Below are positions 27,768-36,751 of a DNA stretch of 64,000 bases, piece after piece (the first letter of the stretch is position 1; the number at the start of each line of letters is the position of its first letter). The position numbers and the translations under genes were made by a program. The DNA comes from Catellatospora sp. IY07-71 (GTDB taxonomy: Bacteria; Actinomycetota; Actinomycetes; Mycobacteriales; Micromonosporaceae). The stretch lies in contig NZ_AP023360.1 in assembly GCF_018326265.1 (NCBI RefSeq), forward strand, positions 3,463,501-3,527,500. The letters are read 5' to 3'. The notes under the pieces were generated by a model, which searched no databases, was not told where the DNA came from, and worked only from the letters and a program-made list of their open reading frames with translations.

Positions 27768-28163
27768 TCAGGAGCCGGACTGCCGCCGGCTGAGCCGCCC
27801 CACCTCGTACGGGGCCAGGTCCCAACGGGTGAAGCCGCGCGCGAGCTTGAAGTCGATGCCCGCGTCGACGAAGGGGAGCACCGCCGGGTTCGTCAGCGAC
27901 TCGTCGCTGAGGGCCTCCCAGGCCAGCTGCCCGGCGCCAAGGGCCGCGAAGCCGCCCGTCTCCCCGCGCAGCAGCTCCCGCAGCTCACCGAAGAAGCCGT
28001 CCGGATCCGCCTTGGCCTCGTCGAGGAACGGCGCCAGGCATCGTTGCCACACCTCACCGCTGTCGATGCGGCTCTCCTGCCTGCCGAGCGTGAACCGGCC
28101 CAGCATCTCCAGGCGCTGCATCATGTCGGCAGGCAGCCGCCGCCTCCGCTTGAACCATGGCAT
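27768..28163 (-). CDS. Small hypothetical protein, divergent from the CHAT operon
   Basis: This 131-residue soluble protein has a basic N-terminus (MPWFKRRRRLPADMMQRLEM) and a mixed alpha/beta body. It ends in a conserved-looking FTRWDLAPYEVGRLSRR. It belongs to no family I can name. It lies only 43 bp from the CHAT gene on the opposite strand, with a perfect 12-bp inverted repeat between them, so the two are probably co-regulated. It may be an accessory of the CHAT system. Confidence 0.7.
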   Translation of the reverse strand: MPWFKRRRRLPADMMQRLEMLGRFTLGRQESRIDSGEVWQRCLAPFLDEAKADPDGFFGELRELLRGETGGFAALGAGQLAWEALSDESLTNPAVLPFVDAGIDFKLARGFTRWDLAPYEVGRLSRRQSGS

Positions 28164-28168
28164 GCCCG

Positions 28169-28200
28169 GCTCTGACGGACCCTGGCCTGTCCGTCAGAGC
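28169..28200. promoter_or_regulatory. Perfect 12-bp inverted repeat in the CHAT divergent promoter
   Basis: GCTCTGACGGAC and its complement are separated by 8 bp and fill most of the 43-bp space between two divergent starts. It is a strong operator candidate. A 14-nt piece (GCCTGTCCGTCAGA, 28185-28198) recurs exactly at 31621-31634, just after the CHAT gene. Confidence 0.6.
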
Positions 28201-28206
28201 ACGGTG

Positions 28207-31200
28207 ATGGACGAGCAGACAGCGAATGCGGAAACCGGCTACCTGGCGGCACCGGCCGGCAGCGACGCGCGGCGGCGGGCGGCCTTCCGCCTGGGATCGG
28301 TGCTCCTGCTGCGGTACGCGACGGAGTCCGCCGCACCCGAGGACCGCGACCGGGCGATCCCGCTGTTCGAGGAGAGCCTGGCCGGACCCGGACTGACCCC
28401 GGAGGAGACCCACATCGCCTGGGGCTGCGCCGGGTTGCTGCTGATGCAGCGCGTCTTCCCGGCCCCGCTCACGCAGGACTCCGACGGCACCGCCTTCATG
28501 GCCTACATCATGGCGATGATGACCATGGACCAGACGGATCCCCGCAAACGCGCCGATGCCGCCCGCGCGGAAGCCCACCTGCGGAAACTGGCCGACCACG
28601 CGCCAGCCGACTCCCCGGTCCGGCAGCAGATGCTCCCCGCGCTGGCCGTACTCAAGATGTTCGCGTTCGACGGCCAGCCCGACCTGCTGGCCGCCATGGC
28701 GATCCTCAACGAGGCCGCCGCCACGGGGCCGGTCGACCAGCAGGCGGTCGTGGCCACCATCCGCGCGGCGATCCGCGCGGAGGACCCCACGGGGATGACC
28801 CCGGAGCAGGCGAACGAGACGGCCCATGAACTGGAGGGGCTGCTCGAACTGGTGCCACCCAACCCCGTCCTGCGGGCCCGGCTCCGTGCCGAGATCGCGG
28901 TGGCCGTGGGAAAGCTCGGGCAGGCCACCGGTGCTCCGGAGCTGCTCGCGGCGGCTCCCGAGCTGGCCGGTCGGTCACTTGAGGCGCTGGGGGAGGACGA
29001 GACCCGGCAGGAGATCCTCCGCCAGTTCGCCGGCCTGCTGCTCTCGGCGGAAGCGGCACAGGCCGCCGACGGGCAGCTCGACCTGCTGATCGGGCTGGCC
29101 GACCAGATCGTCGCCGAGGACTCCGTCAGCCCGGCCCAGGCGGGCAAGGACAGATACCTGCGCGGCATGATCCTCATGCTGCGGGGCCAGCGCGACGCCA
29201 GCAGCGCCGACCTCACCGCCGCCGCCGAGGAACTGCACCGCGCGGTGCGGGAGATCCCCGCCGACGACCCGATCGTGCCTTTCGTCGTGGCCACGCTCGG
29301 CGCGCTCTACAACGACCGGGCGCTGAGCCGGGGCGTGCTCGACGACGCCGAGGCCGGCCAGGAGCTGCTCCGGGCGGCGCAGCTCATCTACGACAGCAGC
29401 CTGCCCGGGGGAGCCGCAGACGGCCACATCATCGCCGGGCTGCAGAGCATCACCCGGCTCAAGGACTCCGTCCAGAGCAGGGACCAGGCGGGGCTGCACC
29501 AGGCGGTGACGTCGCTCAGATCCGTCACGAACAGCCTGTCGCCCGAGTTCCCCCTGCGCGCACGGCTCGACGCCGCCCTCGGCGTCGCACTGATGACGCT
29601 CGGCACCTCCAACAGCGACCCCACGTTGCTCAACGAAGGGCTCGCCGTGATGCGGCGGGCAGGGCGACGGAGCCCCACCGTCACCGTGGACATGACCCTC
29701 ACCCGGGTGGCGCAGGCCGCGGCGGACCTGGTCGAGGGCCTGCTGAACCACGATCCGGACGCACCGGACCGGGCGATCGAGCGGCTCAGCCTGCTGGAGG
29801 CGGACGGCTCGCTCACCGAGGAGGAGCGCCTCACCGTGCTGAGCCTGCTCGCGCAGGCGTACCAGGCCCGGCACACCGCGCAGGGCATGCCGGCCGACAA
29901 GGACACGGCCCTCGCCTACCGGGAGAAGGCGTCCGCCGCGCTGCCACGGGCAGGCCATCCGCAGGCCGCGCACATCATCGGCGGCCTGGCCGAGGCCCAC
30001 CGCCAGGGCGGAACCGACAGCGGCCGGGCGCGGTCCCTCAGCCTGGGACTGGACAGCCTGCGGGCGCGTGGCCTGGACGTGCTGCTGCAGAGCAATCCGT
30101 CGCACGGGCTCGCGGCCGCGCGCGACGCCGCCGCCGACGCGGCCCGGCTGGCCCGCTGGTGCTGGGCCGACGGTGACCTCACCGCCATGTACGAAGCGGT
30201 GGAGCTGGGCCGCGGCCTGGTCCTGCACGCCTCGACCACGGCCACGCAGATTCCGGGTCTGCTCCGTGACCGCGGGCTGGCCGACCTGGCGCTGGAGTGG
30301 GAACGGGCCGGCGCCGTCGGGAGCATCCTGCCGCCGGCGGCGACGCGGGACGCCTCGGCCGTCGCCGACCTTGCCGGCGCGCTGCTGGATCGGGGCCTGC
30401 CCCTGAACGTCCGGTCGCGCATCCTGGAGGCGCTGAGCGAGACGACCGCCGCCCGGCAGCTGGGCGAAGTGCCCGGCCCGGCGGCGGTGGGCGCGGCACT
30501 GACCTCCATCGGCGCCGCCGCCCTGGCCTACCTGCTCGCAGGGGACGAGGGTCAGCCCGGGGTCATCCTCGTCGTCACCGCCGACGGCGAGATGCGTGCC
30601 CGGCCCGCGCCCGGACTCCAGGCCACACCGGGCCACTGGGGCAACCCGCCCTCATCCGCCTCGCGCGACGTGCTACCGGTAGGGCATCGCCCCAGCGAGC
30701 CCTGGCAGGACGACGTCTGCGACTGGGCCTGGACGGCGGCGCTCGGCCCGCTGCTGGAGGAGCTCGGTCTCGTCCCCGATGGCGTGCCCGCCCGTGTGGT
30801 CCTGGTGCCGACGGGAACGCTGGGCGTGTTCCCGTGGCATGCCGCGCGCAGGCCCGTCGCCGGCGGTCACCGCTATGCGATCGAATCCGTCCAGCTGACC
30901 TATGCGGCCTCGGCCCGCCAGCTGGTCGAGGTCGCCGGCCGTCCCACGGCGGCGCCGGACGACGGGGTGATCCTCGTGGGCGACCCGACCCGTGACCTCC
31001 CCGGCGCCCGGGCCGAGGCGGAGCTGCTGCAGGCCGCGTTCTACCCCGAGGCGCTGCTGCTCAACGACGCGAGCCCGGAGGATGTGCTGCGGCACCTGCC
31101 CGGTCCCGCCGGTGAGGGCCCGGCACTGCTGCACTTCGCCTGTCACGCACGCGCCGGTGAGAGCCTGCCCGAGTCGTATCTGCGGCTGGCCAAGCCCGCG

Positions 31201-31617
31201 GACCTGACCGGCCGGTGCGAGCTCCCGCTGGACCGCATCCTGCGCCATGCCGCCGGGCGCGCCCCCGGCACCGCAGGCGGCCTGGTCGTCCTGGCCGCCT
31301 GCGCCAGCGACGTCTCCACCACCGGTCACGACGAGTCGATCACCCTGGCCACGGCCTTCCTGGCCGCCGGATTCACCGGGGCGGCCGGTTCCCGCTGGCC
31401 GGTGGACGACGTGCCAACGGCATACCTGATGGCCGTCTTCCACCACTACCTGCGCGAGCGGGGCCTGGCCCCCGCCGAGGCGTTGCACCGGGCCCAGCGC
31501 TGGATGCTCGACCCGCACCGCGAGGAGCCGGCGGCGCTGCAGGCGCTGCCGCCGGTCGCGTCGGCCGACCTGGCGTCGGTCCGGGTGTGGGCGGCCTTCT
31601 CCTACCACGGCCGGTGA
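28207..31617 (+). CDS. TPR-CHAT protease
   Basis: The protein has 1136 residues from the ATG at 28207 (a GTG one codon earlier is possible). Residues 1 to ~800 are helical repeats of TPR type. The last ~280 residues form the CHAT caspase-like domain. Its catalytic His is in LLHFACHARAGE at ~980 and its catalytic Cys is in VVLAACASDVST at ~1032, followed by ATAFLAAGFTGAAGSRWPVDD. There is no signal peptide, so it should be cytoplasmic. It is the first gene of a six-gene run with PP2C, kinase and VWA genes. In characterised systems, TPR-CHAT proteases are effectors activated by a sensor partner. Here the kinase/phosphatase pair may set its state (inference). Confidence 0.88.
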   Translation: MDEQTANAETGYLAAPAGSDARRRAAFRLGSVLLLRYATESAAPEDRDRAIPLFEESLAGPGLTPEETHIAWGCAGLLLMQRVFPAPLTQDSDGTAFMAYIMAMMTMDQTDPRKRADAARAEAHLRKLADHAPADSPVRQQMLPALAVLKMFAFDGQPDLLAAMAILNEAAATGPVDQQAVVATIRAAIRAEDPTGMTPEQANETAHELEGLLELVPPNPVLRARLRAEIAVAVGKLGQATGAPELLAAAPELAGRSLEALGEDETRQEILRQFAGLLLSAEAAQAADGQLDLLIGLADQIVAEDSVSPAQAGKDRYLRGMILMLRGQRDASSADLTAAAEELHRAVREIPADDPIVPFVVATLGALYNDRALSRGVLDDAEAGQELLRAAQLIYDSSLPGGAADGHIIAGLQSITRLKDSVQSRDQAGLHQAVTSLRSVTNSLSPEFPLRARLDAALGVALMTLGTSNSDPTLLNEGLAVMRRAGRRSPTVTVDMTLTRVAQAAADLVEGLLNHDPDAPDRAIERLSLLEADGSLTEEERLTVLSLLAQAYQARHTAQGMPADKDTALAYREKASAALPRAGHPQAAHIIGGLAEAHRQGGTDSGRARSLSLGLDSLRARGLDVLLQSNPSHGLAAARDAAADAARLARWCWADGDLTAMYEAVELGRGLVLHASTTATQIPGLLRDRGLADLALEWERAGAVGSILPPAATRDASAVADLAGALLDRGLPLNVRSRILEALSETTAARQLGEVPGPAAVGAALTSIGAAALAYLLAGDEGQPGVILVVTADGEMRARPAPGLQATPGHWGNPPSSASRDVLPVGHRPSEPWQDDVCDWAWTAALGPLLEELGLVPDGVPARVVLVPTGTLGVFPWHAARRPVAGGHRYAIESVQLTYAASARQLVEVAGRPTAAPDDGVILVGDPTRDLPGARAEAELLQAAFYPEALLLNDASPEDVLRHLPGPAGEGPALLHFACHARAGESLPESYLRLAKPADLTGRCELPLDRILRHAAGRAPGTAGGLVVLAACASDVSTTGHDESITLATAFLAAGFTGAAGSRWPVDDVPTAYLMAVFHHYLRERGLAPAEALHRAQRWMLDPHREEPAALQALPPVASADLASVRVWAAFSYHGR

Positions 31618-31704
31618 GGCGCCTGTCCGTCAGATAGCAGCGGCACCAGGACCAGCCCCCACCGGCCGGTGCCGCCGTGCTCCCTCCACGAGAAAGAGCT
31701 TCCC

Positions 31705-32616
31705 ATGGCTGGTACCAATAGGTTCAGCACGCCGATCGCGATCACCCTGCTGGTCGCCGTCCTCGTCGGACTGGTCGCCGTGTTCGTGTTCCCGCCGCTT
31801 CCGCTGGTGGTGGTCGCGCTGCTGCTGGCCGTCGCCTTCGGAGCCGGCGCGTACGGGCTCTCGCGCCGGGTCGCCTACCTGAAGCAGAACCAGTACTTCG
31901 GTCAGGGCAACCGGCAGGGCGAGGGCAGGCCGCTGGTCGCCCAGCTGTTCACCGCGACCGTGGGCCTCACCGTCGTGTCCGTGCTGATGGGGTTCGGCGC
32001 CGCCTTCGCGGCGGTCAGCGCGGGCGCGGGCGGGACCGCAGAGCCCTCGGCATCCCCGGCGGCCTTCTCGCCCGAGCCGCCTGCCCCCAGCCCGACCCTG
32101 GAGCCGAGCCCGACTCCCGAGCCCAGCCCGACGGCCGAGACCGAGCCGTCCCCCACAGATGAGGCTCCCACCGCGGAACCTGACCCGTCCGGCACGGTCG
32201 TTCCCGGGATGACCGTCTTCCTCGACGAGAGGCGCGCTCTGGCGGGCTACACACAGACCGGCGCGTACTCCATGTCGGCCACCCTCTACCAGCGGAGTGT
32301 CCGGGTGTCCTGCGAGCGGCCCAACGAGGACTACACCGAGTGGAACGTGGCCGGCTTCCACACCTTCAAGGCCACGCTGGGCATCTCGGATGATCAGTCG
32401 AACGCGTTCGGCGCGATCGGTGAGTTCGTCTTCTACAACCAGAACGGCAACGCCATCGGCAAGCCCCACGTGGTGTCCATCGGCAGTCCCAAGAAGGTCG
32501 AGGTCGACCTGACCGGGGTGGTCCGGCTGCGCATCACCTGCAGCGGGCGGGACTCCAAGACCAGCAAGACACGCTCTCTCTACACCATTTTCGGCGACGC
32601 GACGATCGTCTCCTGA
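31705..32616 (+). CDS. Membrane protein with Pro-rich linker and NPCBM-like extracellular domain
   Basis: The protein has 303 residues from the ATG at 31705 (GAGAAAGAG upstream). Three hydrophobic segments lie within residues 1-110. A Pro/Ser/Thr/Glu linker (~115-165, PSPTLEPSPTPEPSPT) leads to a ~135-residue beta-rich domain. That domain resembles NPCBM/NEW2 carbohydrate-binding modules (FHTFKATLGISDDQSN, then VEVDLTGVVRLRITC). The linker should cross the wall, with the domain outside. It could be the sensor input of the operon, linking envelope sugar or damage to the cytoplasmic kinase and CHAT protease (inference). Confidence 0.75.
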   Translation: MAGTNRFSTPIAITLLVAVLVGLVAVFVFPPLPLVVVALLLAVAFGAGAYGLSRRVAYLKQNQYFGQGNRQGEGRPLVAQLFTATVGLTVVSVLMGFGAAFAAVSAGAGGTAEPSASPAAFSPEPPAPSPTLEPSPTPEPSPTAETEPSPTDEAPTAEPDPSGTVVPGMTVFLDERRALAGYTQTGAYSMSATLYQRSVRVSCERPNEDYTEWNVAGFHTFKATLGISDDQSNAFGAIGEFVFYNQNGNAIGKPHVVSIGSPKKVEVDLTGVVRLRITCSGRDSKTSKTRSLYTIFGDATIVS

Positions 32617-32628
32617 AACGAGGAAGCG

Positions 32629-33705
32629 ATGCTGATCGAGGCGACGTGTGATCCCGCCGAGGACGAGCCGCGCCTGGCCGCCTGGCACGTGGCGGTCCGG
32701 GAGCTGATCGCGGTGGCCGCCTGGGTGCCCAAACGCCCCGGGCTCGGCGAGGACGCCGAACCGACGTTCATGCACCACGCCCCGTCCGGGCGCGGGGTGC
32801 TGGGGGTCTACGACGGGCTCGGCGGCGCGGGGGCGCGGCACGCGGGCCGGGCGGCGGACGGGCGCCGGCTCAGCCACGCGTTCGTCGCGTCCCGGCTCGC
32901 CCACCTCACGGTCCAGTCCTGGTTCGCCGGCCTGGCCGAGGGGCAGGCCGAGCCGACGCTGCCGCAGCGGCTCGCCGAGACGCTCGGCGGGGCGCGCACC
33001 GCGGCGCGGAACAAGATCGTCGGCACCATGCGGCGGGACTTCCCGACCACACTGGCCGTCATCGACTACCAGGAGGCCGACGGCGGGCTCACCGCCACCG
33101 CCTCCTGGGCCGGTGACTCCCGGTGCTACCTGCTCACCGCGGACCTCGGCCTGCAGCAGCTCAGCAAGGACGACAGCGACGTCGAGGACGTGCTGGAGCT
33201 GCTCATCGCCGACCAGCCGATGACCAACGTGGTCAGCGCCAGCGGCGACAGCACCATCCACCGCCGGGTGTTCGCGGGGCTGCCCACGCCGTGCGTGCTG
33301 GTCTGCGCCACCGACGGGTTCTTCGGCTACGTGACCGCTCCGGCCATGTTCGAGCACGTGCTGCTCAGCGAGCTGGACCGCGCCGCCGACGCGGGGGAGT
33401 GGGCGCAGCGCCTGACCACCCGGGTCCGCGGCTACACCAGCGACGACGCCTCCGTCGTCGCGGTCGCCGTCGGCTTCGGCTCCTTCGCGCAGCTCCAGGA
33501 GGCGTACCGGGAACGGCTGCGGCGGCTCACCCACGAGCACGCCGACATGTTCGACACCGTGGCCGGCCGGACCGAGTTCGTCGCGGCACGCCGCCGGTCC
33601 TGGGAGATCTATCGGCGCAACTACCTGCGCTACTTCAACTGGCCGACCGAGGACCTGACCGTGCCCCGGTCACCGGCGCCTGAGCAGACGGGAGCCCGGT
33701 GGTGA
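32629..33705 (+). CDS. PP2C-like protein phosphatase
   Basis: This 358-residue cytoplasmic protein has PP2C landmarks: GVYDGLGGAG (metal-binding Asp-Gly), TASWAGDSRCYLL, VCATDGFFGYV and TSDDASVVAVAV (C-terminal metal Asp pair). Length and order fit a divergent Ser/Thr phosphatase. Its 3' end overlaps the kinase start by 7 bp. The two should form an antagonistic kinase/phosphatase pair. Confidence 0.85.
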   Translation: MLIEATCDPAEDEPRLAAWHVAVRELIAVAAWVPKRPGLGEDAEPTFMHHAPSGRGVLGVYDGLGGAGARHAGRAADGRRLSHAFVASRLAHLTVQSWFAGLAEGQAEPTLPQRLAETLGGARTAARNKIVGTMRRDFPTTLAVIDYQEADGGLTATASWAGDSRCYLLTADLGLQQLSKDDSDVEDVLELLIADQPMTNVVSASGDSTIHRRVFAGLPTPCVLVCATDGFFGYVTAPAMFEHVLLSELDRAADAGEWAQRLTTRVRGYTSDDASVVAVAVGFGSFAQLQEAYRERLRRLTHEHADMFDTVAGRTEFVAARRRSWEIYRRNYLRYFNWPTEDLTVPRSPAPEQTGARW

Positions 33706-34682
33706 AGAAGGGCGACGAGATCAAGGGATACCGGATCGTCTCGGACCCGACGACCAGCGGCGGCGGCCGGTGCGTCTGGGCGTTCGCCGAGAAGTCCGGG
33801 GGCAAGTACTTCATCAAGCAGTTCCTCGACCCGAAGTGGCCGACCGCGTCGTCCATGGGCAGCCCGGCGAGCAAGCAGGCCCGCCGCGACGAGTGCCTGG
33901 GCTTCGAGAAGCGGCACCGCGAGGTCAACCAGTTGATCAACCCGACCCGGGCCAAGGGCGGCAACCTGGTCTCCGCCGTCGAGTTCTTCCGCGAGGACAC
34001 GACGTACTACAAGGTGACCGAGCGGGTGGAGGCGCTGAGCCTGCGGCATCTGGGCGGCCTCCCGGTGCGGCAGGTCGCCGTGGCGATCCGCACCCTGTGC
34101 CAGAGCGTGCGGCAGCTGCACCGGGCCGGGATCGTGCACGGCGATCTCAAGCCCGAGAACGTGCTCCTGCAGCGCGCCCCGGACACCGACCACTACCTCG
34201 CCAAGGTGATCGACTTCGACGACTCCTACCCGTCGGGCACCCCGCCGCCGCCCGACCAGATCGTCGGCGACCAGCGGTACGGCGCGCCCGAGTGGCTCAG
34301 CTACGTCAAGCAGGACGGGTCGACCAAGGCGGCCGATCTGACCACCGCGGCCGACGTCTTCACCCTGGCGCTGGTCATCCACGTCTATCTCACCGGCGTG
34401 CTGCCGGGCTATGACGCCACCCGGTTCGGCGCCGCCGCGGACGCGATCAGGCTGGGCGAGCCGCTGCAGTTCGACACGCGCCTCAGCCCCGCTCTGATCG
34501 AGCTGATGCGGCGGATGACCGCGCTGCGGCCCGGCGACCGCCCCTCGCTCGACGGCGTCCAGGCCGCACTCGCCGACGACTCCCTGCTGCGGCCGGTGGA
34601 CGCGCCGCGACGTGATGAACGCGTGCCCCCGCCACCGCGCCGAGAACAGGTCGGCCGTCTGCGGATCAACATGGGCGGCTAG
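33699..34682 (+). CDS. Ser/Thr protein kinase, atypical DFD motif
   Basis: The protein has 327 residues from GTG at 33699 (GTG at 33702 is also possible), with GGAG upstream. The ATP-site Lys is probably in GKYFIKQFLDP. The catalytic loop is IVHGDLKPENVLL (HGD in place of HRD). The magnesium motif is KVIDFDDSYP, DFD instead of DFG. The APE-like motif is YGAPEWLSY. There is no transmembrane segment or extracellular sensor, unlike PknB-type kinases. The C-terminal ~40 residues are basic and Pro-rich. The activation loop QIVGDQRYGAPEW is short. It is probably a soluble signalling kinase acting on the VWA or CHAT protein. Confidence 0.85.
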   Translation: MVKKGDEIKGYRIVSDPTTSGGGRCVWAFAEKSGGKYFIKQFLDPKWPTASSMGSPASKQARRDECLGFEKRHREVNQLINPTRAKGGNLVSAVEFFREDTTYYKVTERVEALSLRHLGGLPVRQVAVAIRTLCQSVRQLHRAGIVHGDLKPENVLLQRAPDTDHYLAKVIDFDDSYPSGTPPPPDQIVGDQRYGAPEWLSYVKQDGSTKAADLTTAADVFTLALVIHVYLTGVLPGYDATRFGAAADAIRLGEPLQFDTRLSPALIELMRRMTALRPGDRPSLDGVQAALADDSLLRPVDAPRRDERVPPPPRREQVGRLRINMGG

Positions 34683-34722
34683 CCCGCCGACCACCCATCA
34701 ACCCGATACAAGGAGGAGAACC

Positions 34723-35421
34723 GTGTCCAACAACGACTACGACGCCACGCTGTCCTACGCCGTGGACATCGTCTTCTGCATCGACGTCACGGGGAGCATG
34801 ACGCCGGTGCTCGGCACCGTCAAGGACGGCGCCCTGTCCTTCCACAAGCGCCTCGAGGAGGCCATGCACGCCAAGGGCAAGGCCATCAGCCAGCTCCGGC
34901 TGCGGGTCATCACCTACCGGGACTTCGCCGACAACGCCGCCGACGCGATCGAGGCGTCTAGCTTCTGGAACATCCCGGACCAGATCGACGAGTTCGAGGC
35001 GTTCATCCGGCGGCAGCGGGCCTCCGGCGGCGGCGACGAGCCCGAGTCCGGCCTGGAGGCGCTGGCCGTGGCGATCAAGTCCGAGTGGGAGCGCGGCCTG
35101 GACCGCCGCCGCCACGTCATCGCGATGTTCACCGACGCCTCGGCCCACCCCCTCGGCACGGGCGCCTCGGCCCGTACGTACCCGGCGGGCCTGCCCTCGT
35201 CCATGGACGACCTGTTCGAGATGTGGGGGTACGCGACGAGCCAGCAGGCCGTGATGGAGAACGCCGCCAAGCGGCTGCTGCTGTTCGCGCCGGACACCAA
35301 CCCGTGGAACGTGATCGCCGCGGACTGGAACAACACCATCTACCTGCCCTCGCGCGCCGGGGAGGGGCTCGAGGAGGTCGAGCTCGCCGAGATCATCGAC
35401 ACCATCGCCAACAGTGTCTGA
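34723..35421 (+). CDS. VWA-domain protein
   Basis: The protein has 232 residues from a GTG at 34723, set by a near-perfect AAGGAGGAG site. It is a single von Willebrand factor A domain with MIDAS motif VFCIDVTGSM (DxTGS rather than DxSxS) and the distal Thr/Asp elements (ITYRDFADNA, HVIAMFTDASAHPL). No signal peptide is present, so it is cytoplasmic. VWA proteins next to PP2C and kinase genes are typical of bacterial phospho-signalling and conflict modules, where the VWA is a metal-dependent adaptor. Its stop overlaps the next start by 8 bp. Confidence 0.88.
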   Translation: MSNNDYDATLSYAVDIVFCIDVTGSMTPVLGTVKDGALSFHKRLEEAMHAKGKAISQLRLRVITYRDFADNAADAIEASSFWNIPDQIDEFEAFIRRQRASGGGDEPESGLEALAVAIKSEWERGLDRRRHVIAMFTDASAHPLGTGASARTYPAGLPSSMDDLFEMWGYATSQQAVMENAAKRLLLFAPDTNPWNVIAADWNNTIYLPSRAGEGLEEVELAEIIDTIANSV

Positions 35422-35917
35422 GACCCCGGGGCCGGCCGACGGCTCGTTCCGGCTGCAGGTGACCGCGGAACGGATCCGGCTGGACAACGCCGGCGCGCTG
35501 ATCGACGTGCCGCTGGCCTGCCTGGCCGAATACGAGGTCGCCGAGACCCCGGACCCCGAGGTGTTCGATCTGCGGATCAGCTTCGAGGTCCAGGTCACCG
35601 AGGTGATGCTGCGGCATCGCGGCATCATCTCGGTGTTCGAGGCGCTCGGGCGGTCCTGGGAGGCGGCCTCCGGCCGTCTGCCGGGGCCCGCCCCGGCGCT
35701 CGCGGGCGGCTTGGCCGAGCACCACCCGTACGGCGAGCCGGACCTCGACTCCGCCGTCCCCGCCGAGCCGGTCCGGGTGGAACCGGAACCGGTCCTGCGC
35801 GGCCCGGCGCTCGTCGCGGACGCACCCGAGTGGATCATCTTCGGCCCGCTGGCCGACACCCGGCGGCTGTCCGAGGCCGAGCTGATGACGGCCGACTCGC
35901 AACAGACGCCGCGATGA
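35414..35917 (+). CDS. Hypothetical operon-end protein
   Basis: This 167-residue acidic soluble protein overlaps the VWA gene by 8 bp. The first ~75 residues look like a compact beta-rich domain (FRLQVTAERIRLDNAGALID). After a Pro-rich linker, the tail carries EWIIFGPLADTRRLSEAEL. I do not recognise a family. Close coupling to the VWA gene suggests a dedicated accessory or immunity-like partner. A bidirectional terminator follows at once. Confidence 0.7.
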   Translation: MSETPGPADGSFRLQVTAERIRLDNAGALIDVPLACLAEYEVAETPDPEVFDLRISFEVQVTEVMLRHRGIISVFEALGRSWEAASGRLPGPAPALAGGLAEHHPYGEPDLDSAVPAEPVRVEPEPVLRGPALVADAPEWIIFGPLADTRRLSEAELMTADSQQTPR

Positions 35918-35931
35918 CGAACGGCCGGCGG

Positions 35932-35957
35932 CCCACCCGGGATGCGACCCGGGTGGG
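35932..35957. terminator. Bidirectional terminator at operon end
   Basis: A perfect 10-bp stem (CCCACCCGGG) with a 6-nt loop lies between convergent stops at 35917 and 35968. Confidence 0.65.
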
Positions 35958-35967
35958 ATCGCCGCGC

Positions 35968-36744
35968 CTATGCGGGCCCCGCGCGCAGCCCGGCCCGCAA
36001 CTGCAGGAACCGGAACAGCCCAGGACGGCCGACGACCGCCTGGTACCCGTCGACGACCGCGTCCACGAACGCCTGCACGTCACCCGCCGGCAGTCGCGAG
36101 GTCCAGCCGGAGAACCCGACCGTGCACCACTGCGCGAACTGCTCGCGCGAGCCGAAGTCCCATTCCCGGTCGACGACCGACTGCTCGGTGACCTCGAGAC
36201 CGGCGCCGCGCGCGATCCCGGCGAGGTCCTCCGGGTCGATGTGCACGTACGGCGGCGTGAAGCCGCCGAACACGGGCGCCCAGCGCGGATCGCGGGTCAC
36301 CTCCATCGCGACGTGCTCGACGCTCGGCCGCGGGCCGCGGCAGACGAACTGCACGAGCACCCGCCCGCCGGGTGCGAGCGCCGCCGCGATGTTGCGGTAG
36401 GCGGCCTGCTGGTCGGCCACCCAGTGCAGCGCGTTGAACGAGACCACCAGGTCGAAGTCCGGCCCGAACGCCATCGTGGTGACGTCGCCGACCTGGAACG
36501 ACACGTTCGCCTGCCGGTCGTCGGCAGCACGCGCCGCCTCGATCATCCGTGGTGAGGGATCCACGCCGAGCACGGACCCGGCAGGCAGCCGTGACGCGAT
36601 CCACCGGGTCACGTACCCGTCGCCGCAGCCCACGTCCAGGACCCGCTCGTCGCCGGTGACCGTGACGGACTCCAGACAGGCCGTCGCCATCGCCCGCTGC
36701 AGGCCGCTGACGTGGGCGTACCCGGTCCCGTCCCAGTCGGTCAT
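35968..36744 (-). CDS. Class I SAM-dependent methyltransferase
   Basis: The protein has 258 residues. Motif I is RVLDVGCGDGYVTRWIA, motif II is GVDPSPRMIEAARA and the post-motif III region reads FDLVVSFNALHWV. The layout is that of small-molecule methyltransferases of the trans-aconitate/UbiE-like group. The substrate cannot be read from the sequence. It lies 7 bp downstream of the serine hydrolase gene on the same strand and is probably co-transcribed. Confidence 0.9.
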   Translation of the reverse strand: MTDWDGTGYAHVSGLQRAMATACLESVTVTGDERVLDVGCGDGYVTRWIASRLPAGSVLGVDPSPRMIEAARAADDRQANVSFQVGDVTTMAFGPDFDLVVSFNALHWVADQQAAYRNIAAALAPGGRVLVQFVCRGPRPSVEHVAMEVTRDPRWAPVFGGFTPPYVHIDPEDLAGIARGAGLEVTEQSVVDREWDFGSREQFAQWCTVGFSGWTSRLPAGDVQAFVDAVVDGYQAVVGRPGLFRFLQLRAGLRAGPA

Positions 36745-36751
36745 GCCCGCG

